Positions 34,851 through 46,617 are shown, numbered from the stretch's first letter. The stretch: DNA of 64,000 bases from Lachnospiraceae bacterium (GCA_022647575.1 JALCKY010000001.1:620001-684000), one strand, 5' to 3'. Notes: generated by a model not told the origin, from the sequence alone. Translations and numbers: made by a program.

Positions 34851-37388
34851 TCCAATGGGACGTATGATTCTTCTTCAGCAGCAGTTGCAAGTGTTCAGAA
34901 ACTTAATGTTGCTGATGATCTTACAGCTTCTGTGACAGGTGTTACTTCAGGATATTCTGTTTATCTGTTCCAGATGAAACAGGCTGCACTTACTGATATT
35001 ACAAATGGGACAGCGTTCTGTTCTGAACTTACTACAGCTTCAAATGGTACTGTTCCTACAGCTGCAAACTTTACTATTGACAATACAGCTGCTTTCCCAA
35101 CATATACAGGATCTGCTATTACAGTCAGCCAAGTTCTTTCAATGATCACTTCTAAGACATATACTAAAGATGTCGCTGTTGGTGACGTCATCAACGGTAA
35201 ATCATCTGGATTTACAACAGCTGAAATTGGTATTGTTGGTATTGAAAAGGGCGGGACAACATATACTGCTAATACCCGTTCACAAATTATTACAAATACC
35301 ACAACAAATGCGACAGATGCTGGCACTTATAATATTAAAGGATATATAAAGATGAGTGGTGTTGGCAATGAAGGGGCTGGCTCAAAGACCATTTTCTCAA
35401 CTGCAGGATCCGCTACGGAGCCGATTACCCTTGGTTCTTTCAAAGTAGCTCCGAAACAATTAGATTCTGCAACTCTTACGGTTAAGCTTGCAGATCTAAG
35501 CCAGTTTGCAGATACGAGCTATACTGTTGCATCACTGGCATTAACTTCAAGTGCAATCAATTCAAAAGAAACTGTTAATGCGAAGAATGCAAAGGTCATC
35601 CTTGTTGAAACATCAACTGGAGCAACAGAAGACAAATCAGCAACAAAAAATGCAGGCACAGCATATGCATATATTACATTGGCAAAAGCTTCTCTGGATA
35701 ATGCAAACTATACATTAGCAGCAGAAAAGAAATTCAATTCTTCAGTAGCGGTTAAGGCGGTTAATATTACCGGAATTGCAATTAAAGAAAACCCGACTAA
35801 TCTTTACTACAAAGTAGGAGCAAACTTCAATCCTAAGGGATTGGTTATCACGCTGAATTATGAAGGCGGAAAGAGCACAGATATTTATTGTTATGACACA
35901 GCTGGATCAAATGATGGTTCAGGTACATTTACATTTGATCCTGATACATCAACTGCATTAAAAATTAGTGATAACAAGGTATCCGTTACTTATTCAATTA
36001 ACTATAAGTCTTATACTGCTACATCGACAATTCCGATTACTGTTATGACGAATGATGTAGCACTTACTAAAATCAGCATTCCTGACACGCTTAAGACAAA
36101 CATTAACGGAACGGTTGATCTTCCTTCTGTAACATATACTTCTGCAAAAACAAATACAGATAAAACCGTTACCTGGAAACTTCCGACAGTTGCTGTTTCA
36201 GGCACAACGCATGATGCTAATGATAAGGCTTATTTCGTAGATGCAAATGGTGATGAAGCCGATAGTATCAGTGGTTCTTCCTTAATTGCTGCATATAATG
36301 CTGTTGCCATTAAGGGCAATGCAAAAGGCACAGCATCTCTCACTGCAACTGTTGGTTCATTCACTGATGATTGCACTGTAACAGTATCTTCCAAGAGTGA
36401 CTCTGTTGAATGGATGAGACTTGCTGGAGATGATCGTTATACAACAGCCGCTAAAGTCGCAGCAGAAGCCTTCCCGGATGGTGTTGCAACAAAAGATGTC
36501 GTTATTGTTTCAGGCGAATCAATTTGGGATGCACTTTCTGCAAGCGGTTATGCAGGAACAATAGAGACTGGTGGTGTGCCGATTCTTTTAACTGCTAAAG
36601 ATTCTATTCCGGACGCAACAGCAACACTTCTTAAGGATTGGGGAATTACATCAGCTACAATCATTGGTGGTGAAGCTGTTGTAAGCGCAAAGGTTAAGTC
36701 CTCACTTGAAAATGATTACAAGATAACAACTAATAGGATTGCCGGAGATGACAGAATCAAAACAGCTGAAGAAGTAGCAAACGCAGAAAATCTGACCGAT
36801 GGTGACTACGATGTTGTAGTCACAACAAGCAAGACTGGCGCTGATGCTGTATCTGTTTCTGGGTTTGCTTATAGCAGAGGATATGTTATACTTCTTACGG
36901 ATGCTAATGGTAATCTTTCCACAGCATCTCAGGCAATTGCAGAAAAAGCTGAATTTGGACTCATCCTTGGTGGCAATGCTGCAGTTAACAGTAGTGTAGA
37001 TAGTTTATTTAGCGATAATGATATTGAGTACAAGAGGCTCGCAGGGCAGGATCGTTATGATACGTCTGCTATGCTTGCTGATTGGGCTACTCCTGGGGGA
37101 CCAGGTAGTGGCATGTTAAACTATACTGCATTTGCAAATGGTGAAGATGCACATTTGGTAGATGCTTTATCAGCTGGTCAATTAACAGGAATGACAGATT
37201 CTCCGATACTTTTAGTCAGTGGAACATCAGGATATGGTTTCAACTATGTAAAGAATACTTATGTTAAAGCCGATAGCGAAGTTACAAGCTTATATATGGT
37301 CGGCGGAACGAGCGTTATACCTGCAACGACAGTATCTGCTTTGCTGAGCGGATGGGCTAATCCAAAAGAAGTCACATCATTCAGCTAA
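34851..37388 (+). pseudogene. Cell-wall-binding repeat 2 (CWB2) surface protein, 5'-truncated
   Basis: The frame is open from the IS21 junction (SNGTYDSSSAAVASVQKL) to 37388, about 845 residues, without signal peptide or start. Domains: an N-terminal stalk of Thr/Ser/Ala-rich beta-domains, a bacterial Ig-like unit (NPKGLVITLNYEGGKSTD), an Ig-like block (ALTKISIPDT), then three CWB2 repeats beginning RLAGDDRYTTA, RIAGDDRIKTA and RLAGQDRYDTS. CWB2 domains bind anionic wall polymers non-covalently, as in clostridial S-layer proteins. A GTG at 34932 could serve as a start but would yield no export signal. It is paralogous to the protein encoded by 38558-41954 on the other strand, with similar low GC. 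Confidence 0.85.
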
Positions 37389-37440
37389 TTATTAGAGTTT
37401 TGCTTGTGATGCATTTCTTCATGCAGCACATTTAACCGAA

Positions 37441-37484
37441 AGTCCCTTGGGCGGATATATCCGAAAGACGCCCAAGGGATTTTC
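37441..37484 (+). terminator. Terminator of the first CWB2 gene
   Basis: GTCCCTTGGGCG (37442-37453) pairs with CGCCCAAGGGA (37469-37479), followed by TTTTCATATTCTTTT. The sequence just before it (GTGATGCATTTCTTCATGCA) is also found after the second CWB2 gene. Confidence 0.85.
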
Positions 37485-37556
37485 ATATTCTTTTCTATTT
37501 AATTTGTGATAACATGGATGTAAAGATACAAATACGTTCATGGGAGGTTCAAAACA

Positions 37557-38439
37557 TTGGATATTACATTAAAACTGGGTGATTTGACTGTCGGTGCCAA
37601 ATCCTTCGGCGGTCAGCTTACAAGCATTAAAAAGGGCAATCTTGAGTATCTGTGGCAGGGAGATCCGAAATGGTGGCATGGTCAGGCACCGATTCTTTTC
37701 CCGATTGTCGGTTCCCTGCGCGACAATAAAGCCATGACATCCAACGGTCCTACAGAAATGCCGCGTCACGGCCTGACCCGCAAGATGGAACAGACACTTG
37801 ATCGATTCAACGGATACCTCCGCAGAGTTCGAAATTCGGGCAAATGAGGATACTTTAGCCAAATACCCCTATAACTTTACCCTACGTACGGCATATACGC
37901 TTAAAAATGAGAATACGCTGGAAACGAAACTGACTGTCATCAATAACGGTTCTAAACCGATGCCATTTGCAATCGGCGGACATCCGGCATTTAACGTACC
38001 AGTGGATCCGTCAGCAGATGAAGATTTTTCTGACTATACACTGCATTTCACGAAGAAAATGACCTGGGACAGTCCGATGATGGACGAAAGGGGACTTTAT
38101 GATTTGAACGACTGTACTCCTTTAATGAAGGATTCGGATACTTTGAACCTTTCGCATGATCTCTTAAGTCATGATGTTTTGACTTTTAAGAATGTTCCGG
38201 ATTATACTGTCACCCTGAAAGGGAATAGAACAGGACATGGCGTTAAACTGACTTTCCCTGGCTTTGATTATCTTGGCCTTTGGTCTGCTGCCAATGATGC
38301 TCCTTTTGTGGCCGTAGAACCATGGATTGGATGCAGTACATGCTCGGATGAAGATAATGTGTTCGAGCATAAGAGGGGAATAAAGATTGTTGAAGCAGGA
38401 GAACAGTTTGAGGCCGCTTTTACAATAATGTTGTTCTGA
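37557..38439 (+). pseudogene. Aldose-1-epimerase (GalM-like) family protein, one frameshift
   Basis: The two halves, 37557 to about 37795 and about 37798-38439, lie in different frames but form one protein of about 293 residues. Motifs: WQGDPKWWHGQAPILFPIVG and PRHGLTRKME (first catalytic His region), AIGGHPAFNVP (second His) and VAVEPWIGCST (catalytic Glu). The family interconverts sugar anomers. The start is TTG at 37557 with GGGAGG upstream. The break lies near CAGACACTTGATCG. It is flanked by the two inverted CWB2 genes and is the only gene between them. Confidence 0.8.
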
Positions 38440-38464
38440 AATGTGCTCTGATTTATTATTCAAG

Positions 38465-38500
38465 CAAAGAACCCGGACGGTTATCCGCCCGGGTTCTTCT
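38465..38500. terminator. Bidirectional terminator between the epimerase and the second CWB2 gene
   Basis: AAGAACCCGGACGG-TTAT-CCGCCCGGGTTCTT forms a 14-bp stem with one mismatch. It lies between convergent genes. Confidence 0.75.
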
Positions 38501-38557
38501 TGGTTAAATGCTCTGCATGAAGAAATGCATCACAACATAAACCATATACAAATCAGA

Positions 38558-41500
38558 TTAAGCTTTACCTTCTTTTGCTGTCTTCCAATTGCCTGTAATC
38601 GCGTTCTGTGTTTCTGGCGTAACAGCAGCTGTTCCGCCAAGAATCCAAAGCTGAGAAACATTAGCACTTGCCTTTGTCAGTTCATCAGTAGTAAGTGTAA
38701 AACCTGCGCCTGATGTTCCATCAACAAGGAGAATCGGTGCGCCAAAATATTCTTTTTCATACTGATGACTCCTGAAGCATTATATCCGTCAAGAATTGTT
38801 GATGCTCTGCCCTGGAGCATTCCGCCGACTAGAGCATCCGCGTAATGCGTATCGAGACCTGATGCATAAGCAGTGTTGTCATAAAGAACAGGTGCAGCTG
38901 CCAGAGTAGTATGTGCTAGCATCTGTATAGATTGTTGTATTCTTCAGGCCAGAAGCAAACTGTTTTGCAATGGCAACAGATGTTTCATAACGATCATCAC
39001 CAGCAAGACGTGTTGCCGTATGTCCGGAAACTGCTTTTAATGCTGTTTCAGCATCTTTATTTACAACTGCCGTTCCGCCAAGTAAATAAGTTGTTGCGAA
39101 GGACTTTGCGATTGTTAAAGAAGAGCTGTCAAGCACTCCGTTATCTCCTGCGAGGAAGATTGGCATAGCCTTAGAATACGTCCAAGGTGAAATTGAAAGT
39201 GCATCTGCTGCTTTCAGTCCGGTTGCAATAACAGCTGAATCGCCCCAAATAGACGAACCACTGTCCGCTGTCAGACCATTGAGGTAAACAACCTTAGCTG
39301 TTTCATATCTGTCATCACCGGCATAACGATTAATCGTTGTAACACCAGCACTTGTCAATGCTGTCTCGACATCCTTTGTCACGACTGCCGTGCCACCGAT
39401 GATATAAATGGTCTTAACACCCCAGCCGGTTATCAAATCTTTTGTTGCATCCGGAAGAGTTGATGTATCAGTGAGAAGAATCGGAAGATCAAGCCCGCCT
39501 GCAAAACCGCTTGCTGTAAGAGCATCAGCAAAGCTCATTCCGGAAACAAGAACGGCTGCATCTGGAGTCGCATCAGAAAATGCCTGTTTTGCGATTGCTG
39601 CTGCTGTAAGATATCTTGTATCTCCGCTGAGACGCTCATAATAGACAGATGTTGATTTATCTGCGATTGTGATGGTCTGTGATACTGCTTCACCTCCAGC
39701 TGTCGGCGTTGCAGTCAGTGTTACGGTTCCGGCTGTCAGAGCTTTAATTCCGACAACTGTTTTCGCATCCCATGCACCTACTGTATTTCCGTCTGCATCA
39801 ACGAATTCTGCAGTTCCCGTACCTGGTACGATGCTCCATGTAACTTCCCTGCTATCGGTTGTATTTGAAGGATAATAAGATACAGATGGCATATCTGCTA
39901 TATCATCAATAGCCATTGTACTTGTTGCCGGGATAGAAATCTTGGATAAAGACACTTCCGAAGGGACAATCTTTGCTGTAAATGTTCCGCAAGTGAATTT
40001 TGTTCCGCTTGCAGCATCGGTGTAATAAACAGTTACGGTTTCATCCGCAATCATTGTTGTGCCTGTAAGAGCCGGGTCAAAGCTAAACGGCTGGCTTCCA
40101 GCAGCACTGTCATAGATGATTGTCTTTGTATTTCCGCCTTCATATGTAGCTTTGATTGAAAGTCCGTCAGCATTAATTGTGTCTGTTCCGGTTACATATG
40201 TAAGTGTTGTCGGAACATCCTTGATTTTTGCTGCTGTCATTGCCGCAGCAGTAACATCGACTGTCGCATCATCTTTAATATAGTTCGTTCCCTTGATGGT
40301 ATAATTTGCATTATCAAGAGCACTGATGGTTACTTTTGCATATACGCCTGGAGCGGCTGTATCTGTAGCACCGTCTCCAAGAACCACGGATGCATTTACT
40401 GCATTTACTTTGTCGTTTGCAGAAATTTCTGTATTTGCCGCAGCATTTGTTAATGCGAGGCTGGCTACTTTATAAGAAGTAGCTGAATACTGCTTAATAC
40501 TTGGCAGTGTAAATGAAGTCTTGGAAAGATCAATAATTTTCTTATCTACAGTGACCGTACCTAACGTAATTCCGGTTGCAGTTCCATAGACAATTGTATC
40601 TTTTGTTGTATCTGTAGGTGTTTCAGTCCAGCCAGTTGTAACATCACCGATAACAGTGTATGTATCGCCTGCTTTTAATGTTAAAGGAGAAGCTGCGGAT
40701 GCGGTAACTGCTGTATCACCTTTTTTAAGACCTGTTACTGTAACAGCTGCTGTCTCCACTTACTGTATAGCCGGTTGCTGCTTTAACAGTCGGTGTAATT
40801 GTTGCATAAAGAGCTGAATCTAAACCTGCTGCATCGGTAATCTTATCACCTGTATAAGTAATATTTGCAATCGTGAAGTTTGTGCTGCTCGGTGTAGCTT
40901 TGCCTGCATTATTCAGTTCTGTAGGAACAGAGGCAAGTGATGTAACAGTATCATCAGCAGTTTTATAATAGTACAGATAAACAACATCATCATCAGCAAG
41001 AGCTGTATCATTTACAGTCACAGTCTTTTTATCTTCAGAGATTGTGACGGCGGCATCGGTTTTAACGTTTCCTAATTCAGCATCAAATTCTGTATATGCC
41101 TTATCTGCTGTGAAATATCCTACAGAAACACCATCCGGAACAGCTGTCTTTAATGTAACAACTGCACCTGCGCCAGCTGTCAGATCAGCGCTCTTAACAT
41201 CCGGCGTGCTGACGGAAGAATCGATTAACGTAAGTTCAGCAGTCGTCTTCCTACCGGAAATTGTTACAAACAGAGCTTTCGTTCTGTCATTCAGATCAAG
41301 ATTCGCAACTGGCTGATAACCGGCATTTGCTGCAGTTAAAAGCTGAATTGAAGGTCCAGTAGCAGCACCTGCGACAACATAACCGGAAGCACCTCCGCCA
41401 GTTACATCTGTAAGGGTATCTCTTGTAAGAGTTCCATCAATATATCCACTTGTATTGTCAATTTCATAAGCACTCGGAAGATAGAACTGAGCAGATGATA

Positions 41501-41954
41501 CACCAGGATCATGAATCGTTGCCTTTACAGAACCTTCAACGGTCTTATTTGCATAATCATGAGCACCTAAAGTATCAATATTTGTTGCCTGGAAAAGTCC
41601 TAATTCAGCTGCAGAAAAATACGCTTTTGTATTCGCAAGCCATGATGTGCTTGATGATGCACTTGACTTTGCAATATTCAGAACATTCGCTTTGTTTTGT
41701 TTATCTGCGGAAACGGTGTTGCTTAAAATGTCCCAAGCAACCGGAACTGTTTCGCTGTCAGATGTTGTTTTTCCAAATTTCAGAACTGTCGTACCTTTTG
41801 TATATGCACTCATATTGTTTGCAAAATAGATGCCGTCATCGCCAGCAGCTGCATACACCGTCGATGTCATAGCCGGGATTGCACCGCTCATGGTCAGCGC
41901 CATAGCTGCTGATAACACCCATGAAAGGGCCTTGCCCATAACCTTATTCTTCAT
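38558..41954 (-). pseudogene. CWB2 surface (S-layer-like) protein, three frameshifts
   Basis: Repaired, this is about 1130 residues. From 41954: signal peptide (KALSWVLSAAMALTMSG, ending near VYAAAG), a unique N-terminal domain resembling DUF6273-like surface domains (VPVAWDILSN), Ig-like stalk units (KIKDVPTTLTYVTGTDTINA; LSKISIPATS), and three CWB2 repeats starting RLSGDTRYLTA, RYAGDDRYETA and RLAGDDRYETS. The last frame ends with ILGGTAAVTPETQNAITG and the stop at 38558. Frames change near 40750, near 38910 and near 38770. Low GC, alanine- and threonine-rich, strong promoter and a 300-base leader suggest an abundant surface protein. Paralogue of the gene at 34851-37388. Confidence 0.85.
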
Positions 41955-42002
41955 GCTTTAACCTCCATTTAACCCTTTTAGTTATTTTGGTTTCGTTTTT
42001 CG

Positions 42003-42048
42003 TTCCGATCGCAACCCCTGCGATCCGGAACCACACCCCTGTGGCTCC
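42003..42048 (-). promoter_or_regulatory. Two adjacent hairpins in the CWB2 leader
   Basis: Minus strand: GGAGCCACAGGGGTGTGGTTCC (42027-42048 region) and ATCGCA-GGGGT-TGCGAT (42007-42025). Both stems carry a GGGG-containing loop. They lie about 50-95 bases before the CWB2 start and could control mRNA stability or translation. Confidence 0.55.
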
Positions 42049-42097
42049 ACCCTCATTTATCACATCAAACCCGACACGACTGACGCTTGCGGCACGG

Positions 42098-42142
42098 TCA
42101 CTCATTGTTGCATAACGTTTGCCGTTTGCACATGCCAGGCAT
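42098..42142 (-). CDS. Possible 14-residue upstream ORF in the CWB2 leader
   Basis: MPGMCKRQTLCNNE followed by TGA, with a near-perfect GGGGAGGTG 6 bases before the ATG. It lies inside the leader of the second CWB2 gene, 143 bases before its start codon. No homologue is recognised. It may be a leader peptide or an accident of a purine-rich leader. Confidence 0.35.
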   Translation of the reverse strand: MPGMCKRQTLCNNE

Positions 42143-42265
42143 TTTTTTCACCTCCCCTGACTCACTGCTAAGGGTGCGCAGATTATCAAGAATGACTTCG
42201 CTGTACCTCATCCAAAAATATACTGGTAGACATAAAGGTACACGTTCCGCCACCATGTTGAAACC

Positions 42266-42293
42266 ATTTTAACACAATTCACTCGCAATTCAA
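42266..42293 (-). promoter_or_regulatory. Promoter of the second CWB2 gene
   Basis: Minus strand: TTGAAT (42288-42293), 16 bases, TAAAAT (42266-42271). This gives an untranslated leader of about 305 bases. The stretch 41955-42365 holds this promoter, the leader elements above and two long poly-A tracts (42308-42334); no further gene is seen. Confidence 0.6.
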
Positions 42294-42365
42294 GGTCTTT
42301 TCACAAAAAAAAAAACGAAAAAAAAAACGAAAATGAAGATGCGCACTTTTCGGTTTTTTTGCCCC

Positions 42366-45165
42366 TCATGCGCAGGCCTCTGCCGTGATGCGTATCAGCT
42401 GCTCTGCATCGATCGGTTTTGAAATGTGTCCGTTCATTCCGGCGGAGAGGCACTCCGCCACATTTTCCGGATAGGCATCTGCCGATACGGCGAAGATCGG
42501 AACCGACTTGGCATCTCTTCTGTCCATGCCCCGGATGGCCCTGGCGGCCTGCATGCCTCCCATGACCGGCATGCGGAGATCGAGGAAAATGATATCGAAG
42601 TTTCCGATCACGCTGCTGCGGAATGTTTCCACGCCGATGTTGCCATCCGTGCAGGGCGTCACGGACATGCCGAAACGCTCCAGGATAGACTTGATGATTT
42701 CCATATTTAAAGAGTTGTCTTCGCAGATCAGGGCTTTCTTTCCCTTCAGTTTTTCCGTATCCGCATTCTTTACGGCATCTTCTTTTTTCGGGGCCTTTGC
42801 TGAAAGGAGCGGCAGGCGGACCGTGAAGGTGGTTCCTTTTCCCTGCGTGCTTTCGGCATCGATGGTTCCCTTCATGGCCTCGACGATGCTCTTGACGATC
42901 GGAAGGCCCATGCCGCTTCCGGAAATGTCGCTGCCCGGAGCATTCTCCTGCGCGAAGGGTTCGAACATGCGCGGAAGGAATTCTTTGGAAACGCCGATTC
43001 CGTTATCCGAGACACGGAAGACGCTGATGCTGTCATTTTCATTTCCATTGGAAGGTTCAAGGGATGCCTTCAGCGTGACGGTCCCGCCTTTCGGCGTAAA
43101 CTTCACGGCATTGGAAAGAAGGTTGAGCAGGATTTTCTGGATACTCAGGCGGTCCGCGCTGACCCAGTGTCCCTGCACGGCGGAAATGTCCGCGGAAAGC
43201 GCAACGCCTTTTTCATCGGCGATGCTGCGGATCGGTTCCAGCACGCCCTGCACGGTATCGGAAAGTTCATTCGTCTCCGGATGAAGGACGTATTTCCCGT
43301 TCTCGATGCGGGACATGATCAATGTATCGTTGACGAGACCGCTCAGGACATTTCCGGAGGAACGGATTTTCTTCAGACACTCGCGCACTTCTTCCGGCTT
43401 GTCGCTCTTCAGCGCCAGGTCCGTGAAACCGAGGATGCCGTTCAGCGGGGTACGCATGTCATGGCTGACCGTACCGAAGAACTCGCGGCGCGCACGGTTC
43501 ATTTCCATCTCGGCGGCAACTTCGTTCTGTTTGGCGGCAAGCTTCCGCTCCGTCTTGCGGCGGCGCAGAATGATGACAAGAGCCAGAACGGTAATGATGA
43601 GAAGCGCTGCCGCGATGACTCCGATTGTCGCGATCAGGGAAACCGGCAGCTTGTCGAAGAAGGTCGAGAAGTCGGCGGAATCCGCCAGCGTATCGGAAGT
43701 GATGAGCTGCTGGATGTAGCCGGTGTCGGTGCGGATTGTCTTGTTCAGGATGGAACGCAGCATGCGGCCGTCCGCCGTCGACGGAAGCGCGCAGGTTATA
43801 TTGAAGGTTCCGCTTGCAAAGGAAGAGACGACGTAATCGGAAGAGCGGTTGCGGTTCAGCAGCCAGGTCGCCGTCGGCTGCGAGCAGATGACGGAATCGA
43901 CTTCTCCGGTTTTCAGGGCTTCGAAGCATTTGACGCCGTTGGGATAGACGGAAAGCTAGAGATCTTCCTGATTATTTTTCAGGGCTCTGCTGACCCAGTC
44001 CTGCAGGCTTTCGGAAACGGCCGCCGTGCGGATGGTATTCGTTCCGGCGCGTGCAATCTGCACCGGGTTGATTTCGATGTAGGCATTCGTCAGGATGACT
44101 CCGCGCTTCTCCGCATCGTAGGCATCGTTTTCTTCTTTTCCGACCGCATCGACATCGCCGGATGCAAGAGCTGCGAACTCTTCCTCCACGGTATCGTAGC
44201 CTTTAAAGGAGAAGTCCGTTCCGACTTTTCCGGAAAGATGCATCAGGTATTCCGGAAGGATTCCGGTGAAAGACCCGTTCGCTGCCGTTTCGGAAAACGG
44301 AGCGTCGTTTTTGAGAAAGGCAACGCGGATCAGGTGGTGTCTTTTGATGTAGTCTTTTTCCTCGGCGGAAAATGACGGCGAGGTGTTCTTGGTGTCCGGG
44401 AAATATTTTGCGAAGAGATCATTTTCAAAGGAAGAGTCCTGAAGCTGGAGAATGTTCATCGCGCGGTCGAGCTGCGCTTTCATTTCCGTGCGGCTTTTGT
44501 TGAGCATGAAATAAAGATCGAGCGCCGGGAACTCGGCAATCTTCTGGGCGCCTTCGATCGTCGAACCGCCGGCGATGGCATCCACCTCTCCTGCTTTCAG
44601 CGCCGCGTTGCGTTCATCGATCGTATCGTACTCGGTGATGTGCGGCGTCAGACCGTTGCTGCTGCACCAGTCCTTGTACTGCTGGATCAGGATGGAGCCC
44701 TTGAGGATGCCGCAGGTCATGTCCGTCATTGTATCCGTATCACCTGCGGAGAAACGGTCGTCGTCTTCACGCACCTGGACGGAAATATGAGACGTGCACA
44801 TTTTCCGGCTCGACTGGATGAACTTGCTTTCGCGTTCAGTCGTTTTGGCCAGGCCGCTCATGATATCGACAGTGCCGTCTTCCAGAGCCTTCGTCGCATC
44901 GTTCAGACTGTCGAAGTCAACAAACTCAATATCCCATCCGGCATAGCCTGCGATCGTGTAGTAATACTCTGGTATCGTATCCTTCGTAGGAGCCGTCCGC
45001 CGCCTTGTGCATGAAGTCGCCGTTGTAGAAATAGGCGGCCTTCACCTTGAGATGCTGGTCCTGCGAATCGGAAGCAGAAACGGTTTTTGGAGAAAGGAAA
45101 AGAACTGCCGTTAAGGCAATCAGGAAAAAAGGTATGAGAAAAAGTCCGCGATTCTTTTTATTCAT
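42366..45165 (-). pseudogene. Hybrid sensor histidine kinase with two SBP_bac_3 domains, frameshift plus amber stop
   Basis: About 930 residues when repaired. From 45165: signal anchor (LFLIPFFLIALTAVLFLS), two tandem type-3 solute-binding domains (about 45-290 and 300-545), a membrane helix (TIGVIAAALLIITVLALVII), HisKA with SHDMRTPLNGI, HATPase (LLSNAVKFTPKGG; GSGMGLPIVKS) and a receiver domain with phospho-Asp in IIFLDLRMPVMGG. Such kinases sense amino acids or related ligands through the outer domains. The frame shifts near 44955 (one extra A in GATACCAGAG) and an in-frame TAG at 43956-43958 interrupts the second sensor domain; downstream codons continue in the same frame. It is divergent from the MFS gene. 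Confidence 0.85.
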
Positions 45166-45218
45166 GCACTCCCCCGTTCCCTCATGCGGGCATAAAAAGC
45201 CGTTAAAGTGTTTTTAAC

Positions 45219-45258
45219 ATTATAACACAGAACTCCCCTGCGGGAAAAATGTTATAAT
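45219..45258. promoter_or_regulatory. Divergent -10 boxes between the kinase and MFS genes
   Basis: Perfect TATAAT on the minus strand (45219-45224) and on the plus strand (45253-45258), each preceded by GT or GTT. The -35 positions are weak on both sides. Confidence 0.45.
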
Positions 45259-45288
45259 CATTCTATTAAAGACAATGAGGAGGAATCC

Positions 45289-46617
45289 ATGAAGCTGAAT
45301 TCGAAACGCACGGTTCTGATCGGTCTTGCCTTCCTTTCCATCTGCGCCTTCTGGCAGATGTACAACAGCGTCGTCCCCCTGATCCTGACAAATACTTTTA
45401 AAATGGATGAAACGATTTCCGGTCTCCTCATGGCGGCCGACAACATCCTCGCCATTTTCATGCTTCCGCTTTTCGGTTCTCTCTCCGACCGCTGCAAAAA
45501 CCCGATGGGGCGCCGGATGCCTTTCATTCTTTCCGGAACCGCCGCGGCCATCGTCCTGATGTTCTTCCTGCCGGTCCTTGACAACAGCTATTTCGCAGCG
45601 CCGGCGCCGTGGAAAATCGTCGCCTTCGTCGCGGTCCTTCTGCTTCTGCTGATCGCGATGGGCACGTACCGCTCTCCCGCGATTGCCCTGATGCCGGATG
45701 CGACTCCGAAGCCCCTGCGCTCCAAGGGAAATGCGGTCATCAATTTAATGGGCGCCGTCGGCGGAATCATTTACCTCCTCATCGCCTCGGTGCTGTACAG
45801 TGCCAAGCGGACGAAGGGCCTGGAGCACGTCGACTACTTCCTGCTCTTTGCCTGCGTCGCCGTGATCATGGCCGTGTCGGTGCTGATCATCCGGCTGACG
45901 ATTCATGAGAAAGCCATCGAGACGGAAATGAACGCCTACGAATCGGCCCACCCGGAAGAGAATCTTGCGGAGAAGGACGAAAGCGGAAATGAAAAGCTGC
46001 CGCCGCCTGTGAAAAAGAGTCTCCGCTTCCTTCTGCTTTCCATCGCCTTCTGGTTCATCGGATACAACGCGATCGAGACCTGGTTCACGACCTACGCCAA
46101 TCACGTGTGGGGAATGGCGCTCGGGCAGGCTTCGGTATGCCTGACGGTCGCGACGGTCGGAGCCATCATTTCCTATATTCCGATCGGGATCATCGCCTCA
46201 AGGGCCGGACGGAAGAAAACGATTCTTTTCGGGATCATCGTCCTGGCCTCCTGCTTCATCGCCGCGTTCCTGTTCACGCTGGCCAGCTCAAAGTTTTCGC
46301 CGGTCCTCTACGTGCTCTTCGTGCTCGTCGGAATCGCCTGGGCTTCGATCAACGTGAACTCGCTGCCGATGGTCGTGGAAATGTGCCGCGGCTCCGACAT
46401 CGGAAAATTCACCGGATACTATTACACCTTCTCCATGGCGGCCCAGATCGTGACGCCCATCGCCGCCGGCTGGCTTCTGAACCATGTCAGCTACGATGCC
46501 CTCTTCCCCTACGCGGCCGCGTTCGTCCTGCTGAGCTTCGTCACGATGCAGTTCGTGAAGCACGGGGACAGCAAGCCGGAAGGAAAGAAAGGTCTGGAGG
46601 CATTTGATGCGGACTGA
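45289..46617 (+). CDS. MFS transporter, glycoside/sugar-cation symporter type
   Basis: 442 residues with 12 hydrophobic segments and a long charged loop in the middle (EKAIETEMNAYESAHPEENL). LSDRCKNPMGRRMPFI after the second helix is the MFS loop motif as found in GPH/SLC45-like sugar transporters. It likely imports a sugar or glycoside with a cation. GAGGAGG lies 5 bases before the ATG. The GDPD gene starts inside its last codons. Confidence 0.85.
   Translation: MKLNSKRTVLIGLAFLSICAFWQMYNSVVPLILTNTFKMDETISGLLMAADNILAIFMLPLFGSLSDRCKNPMGRRMPFILSGTAAAIVLMFFLPVLDNSYFAAPAPWKIVAFVAVLLLLLIAMGTYRSPAIALMPDATPKPLRSKGNAVINLMGAVGGIIYLLIASVLYSAKRTKGLEHVDYFLLFACVAVIMAVSVLIIRLTIHEKAIETEMNAYESAHPEENLAEKDESGNEKLPPPVKKSLRFLLLSIAFWFIGYNAIETWFTTYANHVWGMALGQASVCLTVATVGAIISYIPIGIIASRAGRKKTILFGIIVLASCFIAAFLFTLASSKFSPVLYVLFVLVGIAWASINVNSLPMVVEMCRGSDIGKFTGYYYTFSMAAQIVTPIAAGWLLNHVSYDALFPYAAAFVLLSFVTMQFVKHGDSKPEGKKGLEAFDAD

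Noticed and set aside
42003-42048. CsrA binding site in the GGGG-loop hairpins
   Set aside because: The essential GGA of CsrA sites is missing in both loops.
42060-42142. Possible GEMM-like riboswitch in the CWB2 leader (CGGCAAACG, CCGCAAGC)
   Set aside because: No GNRA-capped P2 stem, the core bases do not match, and a mini-ORF overlaps the region.
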